A DNA stretch of 64,000 nucleotides from Metabacillus fastidiosus NBRC 101226 (GTDB taxonomy: Bacteria; Bacillota; Bacilli; Bacillales; Bacillaceae). The stretch is taken from contig NZ_BCVG01000006.1 in NCBI RefSeq assembly GCF_001591625.1, forward strand, positions 21,963 to 85,962, given 5' to 3'. The position numbers and the translations under genes are program-made. How positions within the stretch are numbered: position 1 is the first letter of the stretch; every line of letters begins with the position of its first letter. Below, piece after piece: positions 8,829-18,095 of this stretch. The notes below the pieces were generated by a model. The model saw nothing but the letters and a program-made list of their open reading frames with translations, ran no database searches and was not told the DNA's origin.

Positions 8829-9938
8829 ATGAAAGTACCTATGCTCGATTTATCGGAGCAATATTCTACTCTTAGAGGCGAAATGCTCGAAGTTTTAGAC
8901 GAAGTAATGACATCTTCAAGATTTATTTTAGGTGATAATGTAAAAAAATTAGAGCAAGATGTAGCTGCATACAGCAATGTTCCGTTTGGAATCGGTGTTG
9001 CTAATGGTAGTGATGCTTTACATATTTCTCTTCAAGCATGCGGTGTAAAAGCTGGTGATGAAGTAATTACGACTGCATTTACGTTCTTTGCTACAGCAGG
9101 TGCGATTGCCCGTTGTAATGCAACACCGGTATTTGTTGATATTGATCCTGTTACATTCAATATCGACCCAAGTAAAATTGAAGAAAAGATAACAGAAAAA
9201 ACAAAAGCAATTATTCCGGTTCATTTATACGGTCAAGTGTCTGATATGGATCCGATCGTGGAAATTGCGAAAAAACATAATATATACATCATCGAGGATG
9301 CAGCACAAGCAATCGGTGCTACATATAAAGGAAAGCGTGTTGGTGAGCTTGGCGATACGGCATGCTACAGCTTCTTCCCGACAAAAAACCTCGGTGCATA
9401 TGGTGACGCTGGAATGGTTGTAACGAAGCATGAGGATCTTGCGGAGAAAATGAGAGTTATTCGTGTACATGGAAGCAAGCCTAAATATTATCACCATGTA
9501 CTTGGTTATAACAGCCGTCTAGACGAATTACAGGCAGCTATTTTGAATGTTAAATTCCCTCATTTAGATGAGTGGAGCGAGAAGCGCAGAAAGATTGCTG
9601 CAAATTACTCAGAAAAATTGAAAAACGCTTTAGGTGATAAAATTGTAACACCTGTTGAGACAGAAGGAAATTATCATGTTTTCCACCAGTATACAATTAG
9701 AGTAGAAAACAGAGATGAACTTCAAAAGTTTTTAGGCGAGCAGGGTGTATCTACAATGATTTATTATCCTCAGCCGCTTCATCTTCAGCCTGTATTTCAA
9801 GAGCTAGGCTATAAAGAAGGGGACTTACCGATTACAGAGAAGGCAGCTCGTGAGGCTATCTCATTACCAATGTTCCCAGAATTAAAAGAAGAACAGCAAG
9901 ACTATGTTGTTGAATGTATTACTAAATTTTACAAATAA
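8829..9938 (+). CDS. wbpE: DegT/DnrJ/EryC1 PLP-dependent sugar aminotransferase (WbpE-like)
   Basis: 369 residues, full length for the family. The PLP lysine is K186 in FFPTKNLGAYGDAG, and D157 in EDAAQ contacts the cofactor nitrogen. In the Wbp pathway the enzyme aminates C3 of UDP-3-keto-GlcNAcA using glutamate. I assign that role because genes for the other four steps (WbpB, A, D, I types) follow in the same direction. AAAGGAG lies 11 bases before the ATG. First gene of the cluster, followed by a 126-base gap. Other sugar nucleotide 3- or 4-aminotransferases cannot be excluded from sequence alone. Confidence 0.85.
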   Translation: MKVPMLDLSEQYSTLRGEMLEVLDEVMTSSRFILGDNVKKLEQDVAAYSNVPFGIGVANGSDALHISLQACGVKAGDEVITTAFTFFATAGAIARCNATPVFVDIDPVTFNIDPSKIEEKITEKTKAIIPVHLYGQVSDMDPIVEIAKKHNIYIIEDAAQAIGATYKGKRVGELGDTACYSFFPTKNLGAYGDAGMVVTKHEDLAEKMRVIRVHGSKPKYYHHVLGYNSRLDELQAAILNVKFPHLDEWSEKRRKIAANYSEKLKNALGDKIVTPVETEGNYHVFHQYTIRVENRDELQKFLGEQGVSTMIYYPQPLHLQPVFQELGYKEGDLPITEKAAREAISLPMFPELKEEQQDYVVECITKFYK

Positions 9939-10064
9939 AACATTGCTCTATTTCTTTAAAATGAAGTTAATAGGATTTAGAGTCATAGGGGCGTTGTTTA
10001 TTTAAAAAGGCTCGTCATTTGGCGAGTTCTTTCCATTTTAAACTGTAAAAGAGAGGATATATTA

Positions 10065-10811
10065 ATGTCGGTTCAAAAAGAAAAAGAATATGTTTTATAT
10101 AAAAATTTAAAGTTTATTTGGGATAAAAAGGCGTTTCTAATTATTATTCCATTGTTAATCTGTCTGCTTACAGGAGCGGTTTCCTATTTTATAAGTGACC
10201 ATCAGTATGTCGGGAAAGCAGTATTTTATACTGCCAAACTGAAAGAGGAAACGTTAACAGAGCCTGATTTAATGGATACAAAGTATAGGGCAGAAAATAA
10301 AAATGTAGAGGTTAATTTCTCTGTTCCTCAGAATAAACGTGTTCAAATTAAAGTGACTGGTGATAAGAAGGCTGATGTAGAAAAAGAATTACAGTCACTG
10401 TCAGAGAAATATAATGCCGATTTAATGGCAAACTATAAATTAAGATATGATCTTACAGAGACAGATATGAAAGCTTATAAAAAACAGCTCAAAAAAGTGG
10501 AAAAAAGTCTTCAGCCTTATTATAAGAAAGTCGAGGCTGCTCAAGGGGGATTGCCTGAGACAGATTTACTGCTTGGGATTGCAACAAAAGAAGAGCTTAT
10601 CCATGAATATCTAACATCCGTTAATAGAATGAACACAGAGTTAAAGCTTTTTGATGAACCGAAATTAAATAGTACAAGTATCGAGAAATCTGATAATTAC
10701 TTCATACAAAATGCATTTATTGCACTCGTAATAAGCTTTTTCTTCACTTTATTTGGGTTAATGCTGTGGAGATATACTAGAGAGGCTAGAGGTGAACTGA
10801 ATAATGGTTAA
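10065..10811 (+). CDS. Wzz/YveK-type polysaccharide chain-length protein
   Basis: 248 residues with the topology of chain-length determinants: a membrane helix at ~24-46, a mostly charged, helix-rich extracytoplasmic domain (~50-215), and a second membrane helix near the C terminus (FIALVISFFFTLFGLMLW). No tyrosine-kinase domain is fused or encoded nearby. Such proteins set chain length in Wzy-dependent polymer assembly, which fits the Wzx- and Wzy-type genes downstream. GAGAGGA sits 7 bases before the ATG. The 3' end overlaps the next gene by 8 bases. The primary sequence is divergent, so the assignment rests mainly on topology and context. Confidence 0.65.
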   Translation: MSVQKEKEYVLYKNLKFIWDKKAFLIIIPLLICLLTGAVSYFISDHQYVGKAVFYTAKLKEETLTEPDLMDTKYRAENKNVEVNFSVPQNKRVQIKVTGDKKADVEKELQSLSEKYNADLMANYKLRYDLTETDMKAYKKQLKKVEKSLQPYYKKVEAAQGGLPETDLLLGIATKEELIHEYLTSVNRMNTELKLFDEPKLNSTSIEKSDNYFIQNAFIALVISFFFTLFGLMLWRYTREARGELNNG

Positions 10812-11832
10812 TTTCGCTATAGTAGGTATGGGTCATATTGCTAAAAAGCATATCGAAGCAATTCAGCATGCTGATGGAGCTAAGCTTGTTGCTGTATGTG
10901 ATACGAATGCACAGCGATTAGAAGAATATGAAGGAATTTGCAGTCTTTACACAGATTTAGGAAAAATGCTTGATGAACAGACAGATATTGATGTTGTAAA
11001 TATTTGTGTTCCATCAGGTTTACATATGAGGCTTGCTAAAATTGTCGCTGAAAAAGGAAAGCATATTATTTTAGAAAAGCCGATGGCATTAACAGTTAGC
11101 GACTCGGAAAAAATTAATAAAATCGCAGCAGAAAATGGTGTTAAACTTTCTGTTGTTCATCCAAACCGTTTCCGTCCTGCAATTCGTGTTTTAAGAGATT
11201 TAATGGACAGAAACCTTTTTGGAAAACTAAGCCATGCAAATGCAACAGTAAGATGGAATCGTAATCAGGCATATTATGACCAGGCTGACTGGAGAGGTAC
11301 TAAGGAGTTTGACGGCGGTGTTTTAATGAATCAGGCGATTCATAATCTTGATTTACTCCTTTGGTTTATGGGACCGGTAAAATCTGTACAGGCGATGGCT
11401 TCTACACGTTTCCGCGATATTGAAACAGAAGATGTTGCAGTAGGTGTTGTGGAATTCGAAAGCGGAGCATTAGGTGTAATTGAAGCAGCAACAACTATTT
11501 ATCCGGAAAACCTGGAAGAATCACTGGCTATTTTTGGTGAAACAGGTACGGTCAAAATAAGCGGACGCAATGCTAACTTTATTGAGACACTGAATGTCCT
11601 TGATATAAGTGAAGAAGAGAAAAATAAATTGATTGAAGAAGTAAAAGTAGATCCATTTGGTAAACCGGGTCACCAATGGATTATTGAAGATATGATTCAA
11701 GCGGTTCAGACAAATACAGAACCAATCGTGAGTGGTCAAGAAGGTTTAGCACCGGTGAAATTAATTGAAGCATTTTTAGAGTCAGCAGAAACTGGCAAAA
11801 AAGTATTCATAAAACAATTATCAGCAGTTTGA
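10804..11832 (+). CDS. wbpB: Gfo/Idh/MocA sugar-nucleotide oxidoreductase (WbpB-like)
   Basis: 342 residues. An N-terminal Rossmann fold with GMGHIA at 8-13 binds NAD, and EKPMA at 91-95 is the family signature. The C-terminal alpha/beta domain holds the usual NQAIHNLDLLLWFMG catalytic segment. In the UDP-ManNAc3NAcA route, WbpB oxidises C3 of UDP-GlcNAcA and feeds the WbpE aminotransferase; the two were shown to work as a coupled pair in Pseudomonas. The start overlaps the Wzz-type gene, and an AGAGGTG-like site lies about 9 bases upstream. The specific substrate is inferred from the neighbours. Confidence 0.85.
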   Translation: MVNFAIVGMGHIAKKHIEAIQHADGAKLVAVCDTNAQRLEEYEGICSLYTDLGKMLDEQTDIDVVNICVPSGLHMRLAKIVAEKGKHIILEKPMALTVSDSEKINKIAAENGVKLSVVHPNRFRPAIRVLRDLMDRNLFGKLSHANATVRWNRNQAYYDQADWRGTKEFDGGVLMNQAIHNLDLLLWFMGPVKSVQAMASTRFRDIETEDVAVGVVEFESGALGVIEAATTIYPENLEESLAIFGETGTVKISGRNANFIETLNVLDISEEEKNKLIEEVKVDPFGKPGHQWIIEDMIQAVQTNTEPIVSGQEGLAPVKLIEAFLESAETGKKVFIKQLSAV

Positions 11833-11860
11833 TTTGCCAGTAAATGAAGGAGTGAAAACA

Positions 11861-13177
11861 ATGAGTCATATGGACAATTTAATAAAAAAGATAGAAAATC
11901 GTGAAGCTGTTGTAGGTGTTGTAGGGCTTGGCTATGTAGGGCTTCCACTTGCAGTAGAAAAAGCAAAGGCCGGTTTTAAAGTAATTGGATTTGACGTTCA
12001 GCAAAGCCGTGTAGATCAAGTAAACCGTGCGGAAAATTATATTGGTGATGTTGTAAATGAAGACCTGAAAGAAATCGTAGCATCTGGTCTTTTAGAGGCA
12101 ACGACAGATTACGGACGTATGATGGAAGTTGATGCAGTGGCTATCTGTGTACCGACACCGCTTGATCGTCATCAGCAGCCTGATACTTCTTATGTGGAAA
12201 GTTCAACGAGAGAAATTGCGAAATATGCGCGTGAAGGTATTCTTGTTGTTTTAGAATCAACGACATATCCTGGAACGACAGAGGAAATTGTTGTACCGGC
12301 ATTAACAGAAGGCGGTTTAGTATGTGGGGAAACAGTGTTCGTTGCTTATTCTCCAGAGCGCGTTGATCCAGGTAATAAACAATTTAAAACGAAAAATACA
12401 CCGAAAGTAGTCGGTGGTGTAACAGAAAATTGTACACGTGTTGCTTCAAGTCTTTACCGTTCTGTATTAGAAGGGGACGTATTTGAAGTATCAAGCCCTG
12501 CTGTTGCAGAAATGGAAAAGATTTTTGAAAACACATTCCGTCATATTAATATTGCACTTGCAAATGAAATGGCGATTCTTTGTGAAAAGATGGGCATTGA
12601 TGTATGGGAAATGATTGATGCTGCAAAAACAAAACCGTACGGCTTTATGGCATTTTATCCAGGTCCTGGTCTAGGCGGTCACTGCATTCCAATCGATCCA
12701 TTTTATTTAACATGGAAAGCGCGTGAATACAATTATCATACGAGATTAATTGAGCTTGCTGGTGAAATTAATAACTCAATGCCAGAGCTTGTCGTTGACC
12801 GTATGATGCGTATTTTAAACCAGGACGGCAAAGCACTTCGCGGTGCGAATGTTGTTGTACTTGGTGTAGCTTATAAAAAAGATATTGATGATGTTCGTGA
12901 ATCACCAGTATTAGATATTTTAACAATTATGGACAATGAAGGTGCAGACTATAAAGTAGTCGACCCATTCGTACCAGTATTCCGTTTAGGCGACAAACAA
13001 GTAGAAACAGTAGGACTTTCTGAAGAGTTATTAAAAACAGCTGATTTAGTCATTATTACGACAGATCATTCAGACTTTGATTATGAACTTATTGCTAACA
13101 GCAGCCGTGTTGTTTTCGATACGAGAAATGCATTAAAACAAGTTGAGAAGAAACCGGAAAGATATATTAAGCTTTAA
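11861..13177 (+). CDS. wbpA: UDP-N-acetylglucosamine 6-dehydrogenase (WbpA-like)
   Basis: 438 residues from ATG 11861, which has AAGGAG 8 bases upstream; an in-frame TTG at 11834 has no such site. Domains are a UDP-glucose/GDP-mannose dehydrogenase N-terminal NAD-binding fold (VGLGYVGLP), a central dimerisation domain, and a C-terminal UDP-binding domain. The catalytic Cys is C275 in GLGGHCIPIDPFYL. The subgroup resembles WbpA/WecC rather than UDP-glucose dehydrogenases. It should oxidise UDP-GlcNAc to UDP-GlcNAcA, the first step of the pathway encoded here. Of the five pathway genes it is the most confidently assigned. Confidence 0.9.
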   Translation: MSHMDNLIKKIENREAVVGVVGLGYVGLPLAVEKAKAGFKVIGFDVQQSRVDQVNRAENYIGDVVNEDLKEIVASGLLEATTDYGRMMEVDAVAICVPTPLDRHQQPDTSYVESSTREIAKYAREGILVVLESTTYPGTTEEIVVPALTEGGLVCGETVFVAYSPERVDPGNKQFKTKNTPKVVGGVTENCTRVASSLYRSVLEGDVFEVSSPAVAEMEKIFENTFRHINIALANEMAILCEKMGIDVWEMIDAAKTKPYGFMAFYPGPGLGGHCIPIDPFYLTWKAREYNYHTRLIELAGEINNSMPELVVDRMMRILNQDGKALRGANVVVLGVAYKKDIDDVRESPVLDILTIMDNEGADYKVVDPFVPVFRLGDKQVETVGLSEELLKTADLVIITTDHSDFDYELIANSSRVVFDTRNALKQVEKKPERYIKL

Positions 13178-13197
13178 TAAAGCGGGGGAGACTGAAG

Positions 13198-13929
13198 ATG
13201 AATATTATTCACTCAACTGTAAATATAGATGAAACAGTCCAAATTGGTCATTTTAATGTTATTGAAGAAAATGTAGTAATCGGTAAAAATGTAGTAATCG
13301 GCAACCATGTAACGATTTATGCTGGAACAATTATCGGAGATGGAACTAAAATCGCTGATGGAGTTGTTTTAGGTAAACAGCCGTCACCAGGAAAAACATC
13401 AACTGTGAAGCTGAAAGGAACTGTTGCGCCGCTAGAAGTAGGGACAAATGTTACATTTGGAACGAATGCAGTTGTTTATGCAGGTGCTGTAATCGGCTCA
13501 TCAACACTTGTTGCTGATTTAGCAAGTGTGCGTGAAAATGTAGAAATCGGTTCTGAATGTATCGTTGGCAGAGGTGTGACGATTGAAAATTACGTAAAAA
13601 TTGGCCGCCGTGTGAAAATGCAGTCAAATGCATACATCACAGCGTATACGACATTAGAAGATTTCGTATTTATTGCTCCTTGCGTTGCAACGACAAATGA
13701 TAACTTCATGGGACGTACAGAAGAGCGTTTTGACAAAATCAAAGGTGCAACTGTGAAAAAGGGCGCTAGAGTAGGCGGAGCATCAATCCTTTTACCAGGT
13801 GTTGTCATTGAAGAAGAGACATTCGTAGCAGCTGGTGCAATTGTTACGAAGGATACAGAACCAAAAACAGTCGTAAAGGGCTTCCCTGCGAAAAAGGTGC
13901 GCATGGTAGATGAACGGGAGCTGTTATAA
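13198..13929 (+). CDS. wbpD: Left-handed beta-helix N-acetyltransferase (WbpD-like)
   Basis: 243 residues made almost wholly of hexapeptide repeats ([I/V/L]-G-x-x-x-x), the left-handed parallel beta-helix of trimeric acetyltransferases. The C-terminal part (IAPCVATTNDNFMGR, GAIVTKD, GFPAKKV) resembles WbpD, which acetylates the C3 amine of UDP-GlcNAc3NA. It is longer than typical WbpD (~190 residues) because of extra N-terminal repeats. GGGGGAG lies about 8 bases before the ATG. The stop codon directly abuts the TTG of the next gene. Acetylation of another amino sugar is possible, but the context fits the pathway. Confidence 0.82.
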   Translation: MNIIHSTVNIDETVQIGHFNVIEENVVIGKNVVIGNHVTIYAGTIIGDGTKIADGVVLGKQPSPGKTSTVKLKGTVAPLEVGTNVTFGTNAVVYAGAVIGSSTLVADLASVRENVEIGSECIVGRGVTIENYVKIGRRVKMQSNAYITAYTTLEDFVFIAPCVATTNDNFMGRTEERFDKIKGATVKKGARVGGASILLPGVVIEEETFVAAGAIVTKDTEPKTVVKGFPAKKVRMVDERELL

Positions 13930-15357
13930 TTGTTTCAGAATTTGAAAAGATTAGGAGGGGATTCCCTCCTTTATGCATTAATGAATGTTGGAACGAAAAT
14001 GATTGCGTTCATTATGCTTCCTATTTATACGAATTTTCTATCTCCAACTGAATATGCGCCGGTTGACATTATTGATCGTTGGACAGCGATGCTCGTTTTC
14101 TTAGTTATTTTAGGTACAGATTCTGCTCTTGCTTTTTATTATTTTGAAAAGAAGGATGAAAAAGATAAGCGTTCTTATATTCAAAGTGTTATGAATATAA
14201 GATTATTCATGGTTTTATGTCTATTCCTTATCATTCTAATCATTGGCCCGTTATTTGCTAATGAATTACTTCAGTCAGATCAGGGACTTTATTGGCTTTA
14301 TTTAAGTATCGGAGTTCTTTTCCTCGATACGATCTCTGCTCTTATCTTAACGGTAATGCGTTATGAGTTCCATACAATAAAAGTAGTCGTTTTAACTGTT
14401 CTAAAAATGCTGTTAGTTGCAGTTTTATCTTATTTATTTTTGAAATTCTTTGTTCGCTCTGTCGAAGGAATTTTATATGGAAGAATTATTAGTGGGGCCT
14501 TAATCGTTTTATTATTAGCAAAACCATTAATAAAGTTTATATCCTTTAAAATAGATCGTGATGTATTAAGAGATTTATTAAAATATGGACTTCCATTAGT
14601 ACCGGCATCACTTGCCTTTTGGATCATTTTAAATTCAAGCTCTTTTTTCCTAGCTTTTATGAAGTCTGCTGAAGAGGTAGGGATATACGGAGCAGCAACG
14701 AAATTTGCGGCATTGATTACACTTGTTACGAGTGGAATTCAAATGGCTTGGCGTCCTTATTCCATGTCATTGAAAGATAAGCCGAATAATAAAGAACTTT
14801 TCTCAAAAGTATATATCATTATTTTATTAATGGGAGCGACAGGGGTTTTAGTTGTAGCAACGATTATGCCATATGTCATTTTATTACTTGATGAAGCTTA
14901 TTATTCAGCATATCAATACGTGGCATTACTATCCGCAGCAACATTTTTAAACTTCTATTATTTAATTATCTCAGTAGGAATTTTCTTCATGAAAAAGACG
15001 AAGATTATTTCTTATGCTTTTGCCGGAGCAGCAGTTATTAATGTTATTCTTAACATTATTTTAATACCGTCATATTCGATATGGGGTGTTGTTGCTTCCT
15101 ACTTAATTTCGTATTTAGCTGCAATTATTTATATTTTCGTAAAGAGTCAGAAGCTTTATTATATTCCGGTCTCTTTATGGAAAATGTCAGCACTTTTCTT
15201 TGTGATGCTGGCTGGAACAATTGGCATCGTTTATGTACAGGAACATGCACTATCACCGCTTTATATCGTTCTTGCATGGGTAGTATATGTTGCAACAGTT
15301 GGGATTACTCGCGTTGATAAGGATTTGAGAGGAACAAGAAATCACGAAACAAATTAG
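13930..15357 (+). CDS. Wzx-type lipid-linked oligosaccharide flippase
   Basis: 475 residues with about 12-14 membrane helices and the N-terminal pattern of the polysaccharide transporter family (GGDSLLYALMNVGTKMIAFIMLPIYTNFLSP). It moves the undecaprenyl-linked repeat unit across the membrane. The start is TTG 13930, immediately after the preceding stop, with GGGAG 9 bases upstream inside the previous gene, so translation is coupled. Together with the Wzy-like gene at 18241 it points to a Wzx/Wzy-dependent polymer and not an ABC-transporter-dependent one. The Lys/Thr-rich C-terminal tail is cytoplasmic. Confidence 0.88.
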   Translation: MFQNLKRLGGDSLLYALMNVGTKMIAFIMLPIYTNFLSPTEYAPVDIIDRWTAMLVFLVILGTDSALAFYYFEKKDEKDKRSYIQSVMNIRLFMVLCLFLIILIIGPLFANELLQSDQGLYWLYLSIGVLFLDTISALILTVMRYEFHTIKVVVLTVLKMLLVAVLSYLFLKFFVRSVEGILYGRIISGALIVLLLAKPLIKFISFKIDRDVLRDLLKYGLPLVPASLAFWIILNSSSFFLAFMKSAEEVGIYGAATKFAALITLVTSGIQMAWRPYSMSLKDKPNNKELFSKVYIIILLMGATGVLVVATIMPYVILLLDEAYYSAYQYVALLSAATFLNFYYLIISVGIFFMKKTKIISYAFAGAAVINVILNIILIPSYSIWGVVASYLISYLAAIIYIFVKSQKLYYIPVSLWKMSALFFVMLAGTIGIVYVQEHALSPLYIVLAWVVYVATVGITRVDKDLRGTRNHETN

Positions 15358-15360
15358 GTG

Positions 15361-16956
15361 ATGAATGTGGAAACAAACAATATAAATATCTCTTTATCTG
15401 ACAGGTGGTCACAGTTAAAGCGGGATGGTAAAGAGATTTATTTTCGGGGATACTTTTATTATAAAGGAAAGCTTTTTACAGAAAAAGAAATAGAAGAAAT
15501 GCTTTCCTTCTCTTATTCAAGTGACTGGATAAAAGAAGTAAGCGGCGAGTTTGCTTTTATTTTTCGAGATGAACAGAAAGTAGCAGCAGCAGTAGACCGT
15601 AAGCGGTCAATTCCTCTATTTTATTATAAAAGAGACTCTGCTTTTATTTTAACCGATGAGCTTTCTTCAAAACAAATACAAGCTGGAATAAATGATTTAT
15701 CTAAATATGAATTTATTTTAACCGGTTATGTGGCGAGTGATCGGACATTATTTCAAGACGTTTGGCAAATTGAAGCTGGACAGATGATCGTTTATGAAGA
15801 AGGTAATGTAAAGAAAGAAAACTATTTTCACTATTATCATTCACCGGTTGAAATAGATGTTAATGATGCAGCTGAAGAGCTGGAGAAAAGATTTAAACAA
15901 ACGTTTGAACAAATGTATAAACGTGTGAAAGACAAGGGAATTATCATTCCTTTAAGCGGCGGTTATGACTCTCGTATTATTGCTCTTCTTCTAAAGGAGA
16001 TGGGAGCAGAAAAGATTACCACTTTTACATATGGTCATCCGGAGAGTAAAGAAGCGCTCAGAAGTAAAGAAATTGCCACACGTCTCGGATTAGAATGGAC
16101 AATTTTCCCTTATAATAAAAGTAGTTGGTATAAATGGTATCATTCAGCTGAATGGCAGGAGTATGAGCAGTTCGGTACAAATGAATCCTCTATGGCTCAT
16201 ATTCAGGATTTCCCTGCAGTTAGACACTTGCTGCGAGAGAAACAAGCAGCTGATCACGAGTATGTATTTATACCAGGTCACTCAGGTGACTTTATTGCAG
16301 GCAGCCATATTCCGTATGAGTTAACAGTAGACCGTAAGTATTCTCTTGATGATGTTGTAAATGAAGTGATGAAAAGACATCATCGCCTTTGGACAACGAA
16401 TAATTCAGCTGTAAATGGTCATGTTCATTCCGCAATAAAAGAACAGCTTCAAGGTTTCTCATATGAAAACAGGGAAGAAGCGAGTGCTCTTTTTGAATAT
16501 TGGGACTGGAAGGAAAGACAGTGTAAGTTTATTATTAATTCATTGCGCGTATATGAATTTTATAATCAAGGTTGGGAAATTCCTCTTTGGGATGACAGTC
16601 TTGTTTCTTTCTTTCTCAATGTACCGGTTGAATATCGTTTCAAAAAGTATCTATATGACTTTACATTGCATAAGATGTATCCTGATTATTTTGATAAACC
16701 GGTTAATTCAGCTGGAAATGCTTCATCTTTTTCGAAAAAATATGGAGTATTGTATCCATTATTAAAAAGCATGTACAATAAAAAAGAATTGTACAGCCGC
16801 TATCATAAAGATCCGATGGAGTGGTACGGAATTACGGGTAATTATATGAATTATTTAAATTCCATTTCCTTTAAGGATAATGGAAGCAAGTATGTGAATC
16901 CGTATAATATCAATTCAATTTTAGTGAAAAATTATATGAATAATTTAAAGGGTTGA
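15361..16956 (+). CDS. Asparagine-synthetase-like protein lacking the glutaminase Cys
   Basis: About 531 residues. Residues ~1-165 resemble the class II glutamine amidotransferase fold (SGEFAFIFRDEQ, then DRKRSIPLFYY), but no N-terminal Cys follows the start Met, so glutamine hydrolysis is not expected. Residues ~170-530 are the ATP-pyrophosphatase synthetase domain, with the P-loop SGGYDS at 200-205. Related proteins in O-antigen clusters (WbpS, WbmE types) amidate the carboxylate of uronic acid sugars. I infer possible amidation of the ManNAc3NAcA carboxylate, with ammonia from free solution or a partner. The start is uncertain: ATG 15361, or GTG 15367 spaced better from AGGTGA. It abuts the flippase gene. 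Confidence 0.75.
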   Translation: MNVETNNINISLSDRWSQLKRDGKEIYFRGYFYYKGKLFTEKEIEEMLSFSYSSDWIKEVSGEFAFIFRDEQKVAAAVDRKRSIPLFYYKRDSAFILTDELSSKQIQAGINDLSKYEFILTGYVASDRTLFQDVWQIEAGQMIVYEEGNVKKENYFHYYHSPVEIDVNDAAEELEKRFKQTFEQMYKRVKDKGIIIPLSGGYDSRIIALLLKEMGAEKITTFTYGHPESKEALRSKEIATRLGLEWTIFPYNKSSWYKWYHSAEWQEYEQFGTNESSMAHIQDFPAVRHLLREKQAADHEYVFIPGHSGDFIAGSHIPYELTVDRKYSLDDVVNEVMKRHHRLWTTNNSAVNGHVHSAIKEQLQGFSYENREEASALFEYWDWKERQCKFIINSLRVYEFYNQGWEIPLWDDSLVSFFLNVPVEYRFKKYLYDFTLHKMYPDYFDKPVNSAGNASSFSKKYGVLYPLLKSMYNKKELYSRYHKDPMEWYGITGNYMNYLNSISFKDNGSKYVNPYNINSILVKNYMNNLKG

Positions 16957-16960
16957 TGAA

Positions 16961-18019
16961 ATGAAAATTGTAACGGTACTAGGAGCGAGACCGCAATTTA
17001 TTAAAGCAGGACCTGTCTCACGCGAAATTAGAAAAAATCATGAGGAAATCATTATCCATACTGGTCAGCATTATGATGCGAATATGTCGGATATCTTTTT
17101 CACTGAATTAAATATTCCAAAGCCTGACTATCATCTTAATGTAGGCTCAGGCTCACATGGTGTGCAAACAGCTAATATGCTTATTCAGATTGAGGAGATT
17201 TTACTAAAAGAAACACCTGATTATGTATTAGTGTACGGTGATACGAATTCAACATTAGCAGGGTCGCTTGCAGCATCAAAACTTCATATTCCGATCGTCC
17301 ATGTAGAAGCGGGATTAAGAAGTTTTAATAAGAAAATGCCTGAAGAAGTAAACCGTATTTTAACAGATCATGTATCAAGCTTCTTATTCTGTCCGAGTGA
17401 TACGTCAGTGAACAATCTGAAAGAGGAAAACATTACGAAACATGTCTATAATGTCGGTGATGTTATGTATGATGCTGTTCGTTATAATCAGGATATTGCT
17501 GACAAATCAACAATCTTAACAGATATCGGTGCAGCTTCAAAAGATTATTATTTAATTACTGTTCACCGTGCAGAAAATACAGAAGACCGTGAGCGTATTG
17601 AAAATATTCTTGCTGCATTCAGCCAAATAGAAGGAACAAAGGTGTGGCCGATCCATCCACGTACAAAAAATAAACTTCTGTCTTATGGAATTGATCTTGA
17701 TAAGATTCCAGGATTAAAGGTTATTGAACCAATTGGCTATTTAGACATGTTATGCCTTGAAAAAAATGCGAAAAAGATTTTAACTGATTCCGGTGGAGTA
17801 CAAAAGGAAGCTTATTTCGTTCAAACACCATGTGTAACATTACGTGATGAGACAGAATGGGTAGAAACATTGAAGGATAACGCGAATGTGCTTGTCGGTG
17901 CCGATACAGAGAAAATATTAGAAGCAGTTCAGCTCACATGCAATTCAGACTATCCGCCAATATTCGGTTCTGGAAATACATCTGAACAAATTGTGAAAAT
18001 TTTAAGCGATAATCAATAA
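16961..18019 (+). CDS. wbpI: Non-hydrolysing UDP-sugar 2-epimerase (WbpI-like)
   Basis: 352 residues of the WecB/MnaA family. Conserved segments: GARPQFIKA at the N terminus, HTGQHYD, VYGDTNSTLAG, HVEAGLRSFN, MPEEVNR and DSGGVQKEA. Several of these (GARPQFIK, RSFNKKMPEE, GGSHG-like GSGSHG) match the WbpI subgroup, which inverts C2 of UDP-GlcNAc3NAcA to give UDP-ManNAc3NAcA. This is the last step of the nucleotide-sugar pathway encoded in the cluster. AAAGGG lies about 8 bases before the ATG. A large hairpin and a tandem repeat follow the gene. Plain UDP-GlcNAc 2-epimerase activity is the alternative. Confidence 0.87.
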   Translation: MKIVTVLGARPQFIKAGPVSREIRKNHEEIIIHTGQHYDANMSDIFFTELNIPKPDYHLNVGSGSHGVQTANMLIQIEEILLKETPDYVLVYGDTNSTLAGSLAASKLHIPIVHVEAGLRSFNKKMPEEVNRILTDHVSSFLFCPSDTSVNNLKEENITKHVYNVGDVMYDAVRYNQDIADKSTILTDIGAASKDYYLITVHRAENTEDRERIENILAAFSQIEGTKVWPIHPRTKNKLLSYGIDLDKIPGLKVIEPIGYLDMLCLEKNAKKILTDSGGVQKEAYFVQTPCVTLRDETEWVETLKDNANVLVGADTEKILEAVQLTCNSDYPPIFGSGNTSEQIVKILSDNQ

Positions 18020-18023
18020 TAGA

Positions 18024-18058
18024 AAGGAGCTGTCAAACCGAAGGCGAGACAGCTTCTT
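18024..18058 (+). terminator. Long hairpin downstream of the epimerase gene
   Basis: AAGGAGCTGTC / GACAGCTTCTT forms an 11-bp stem around a 13-base loop, 4 bases past the wbpI-like stop. It lacks a clear T run, so it may be a partial terminator or a processing site between this gene and the polymerase gene. Confidence 0.5.
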
Positions 18059-18095
18059 GTATAAATATAAATTGTTTTCTGACATAATCGAGAGT

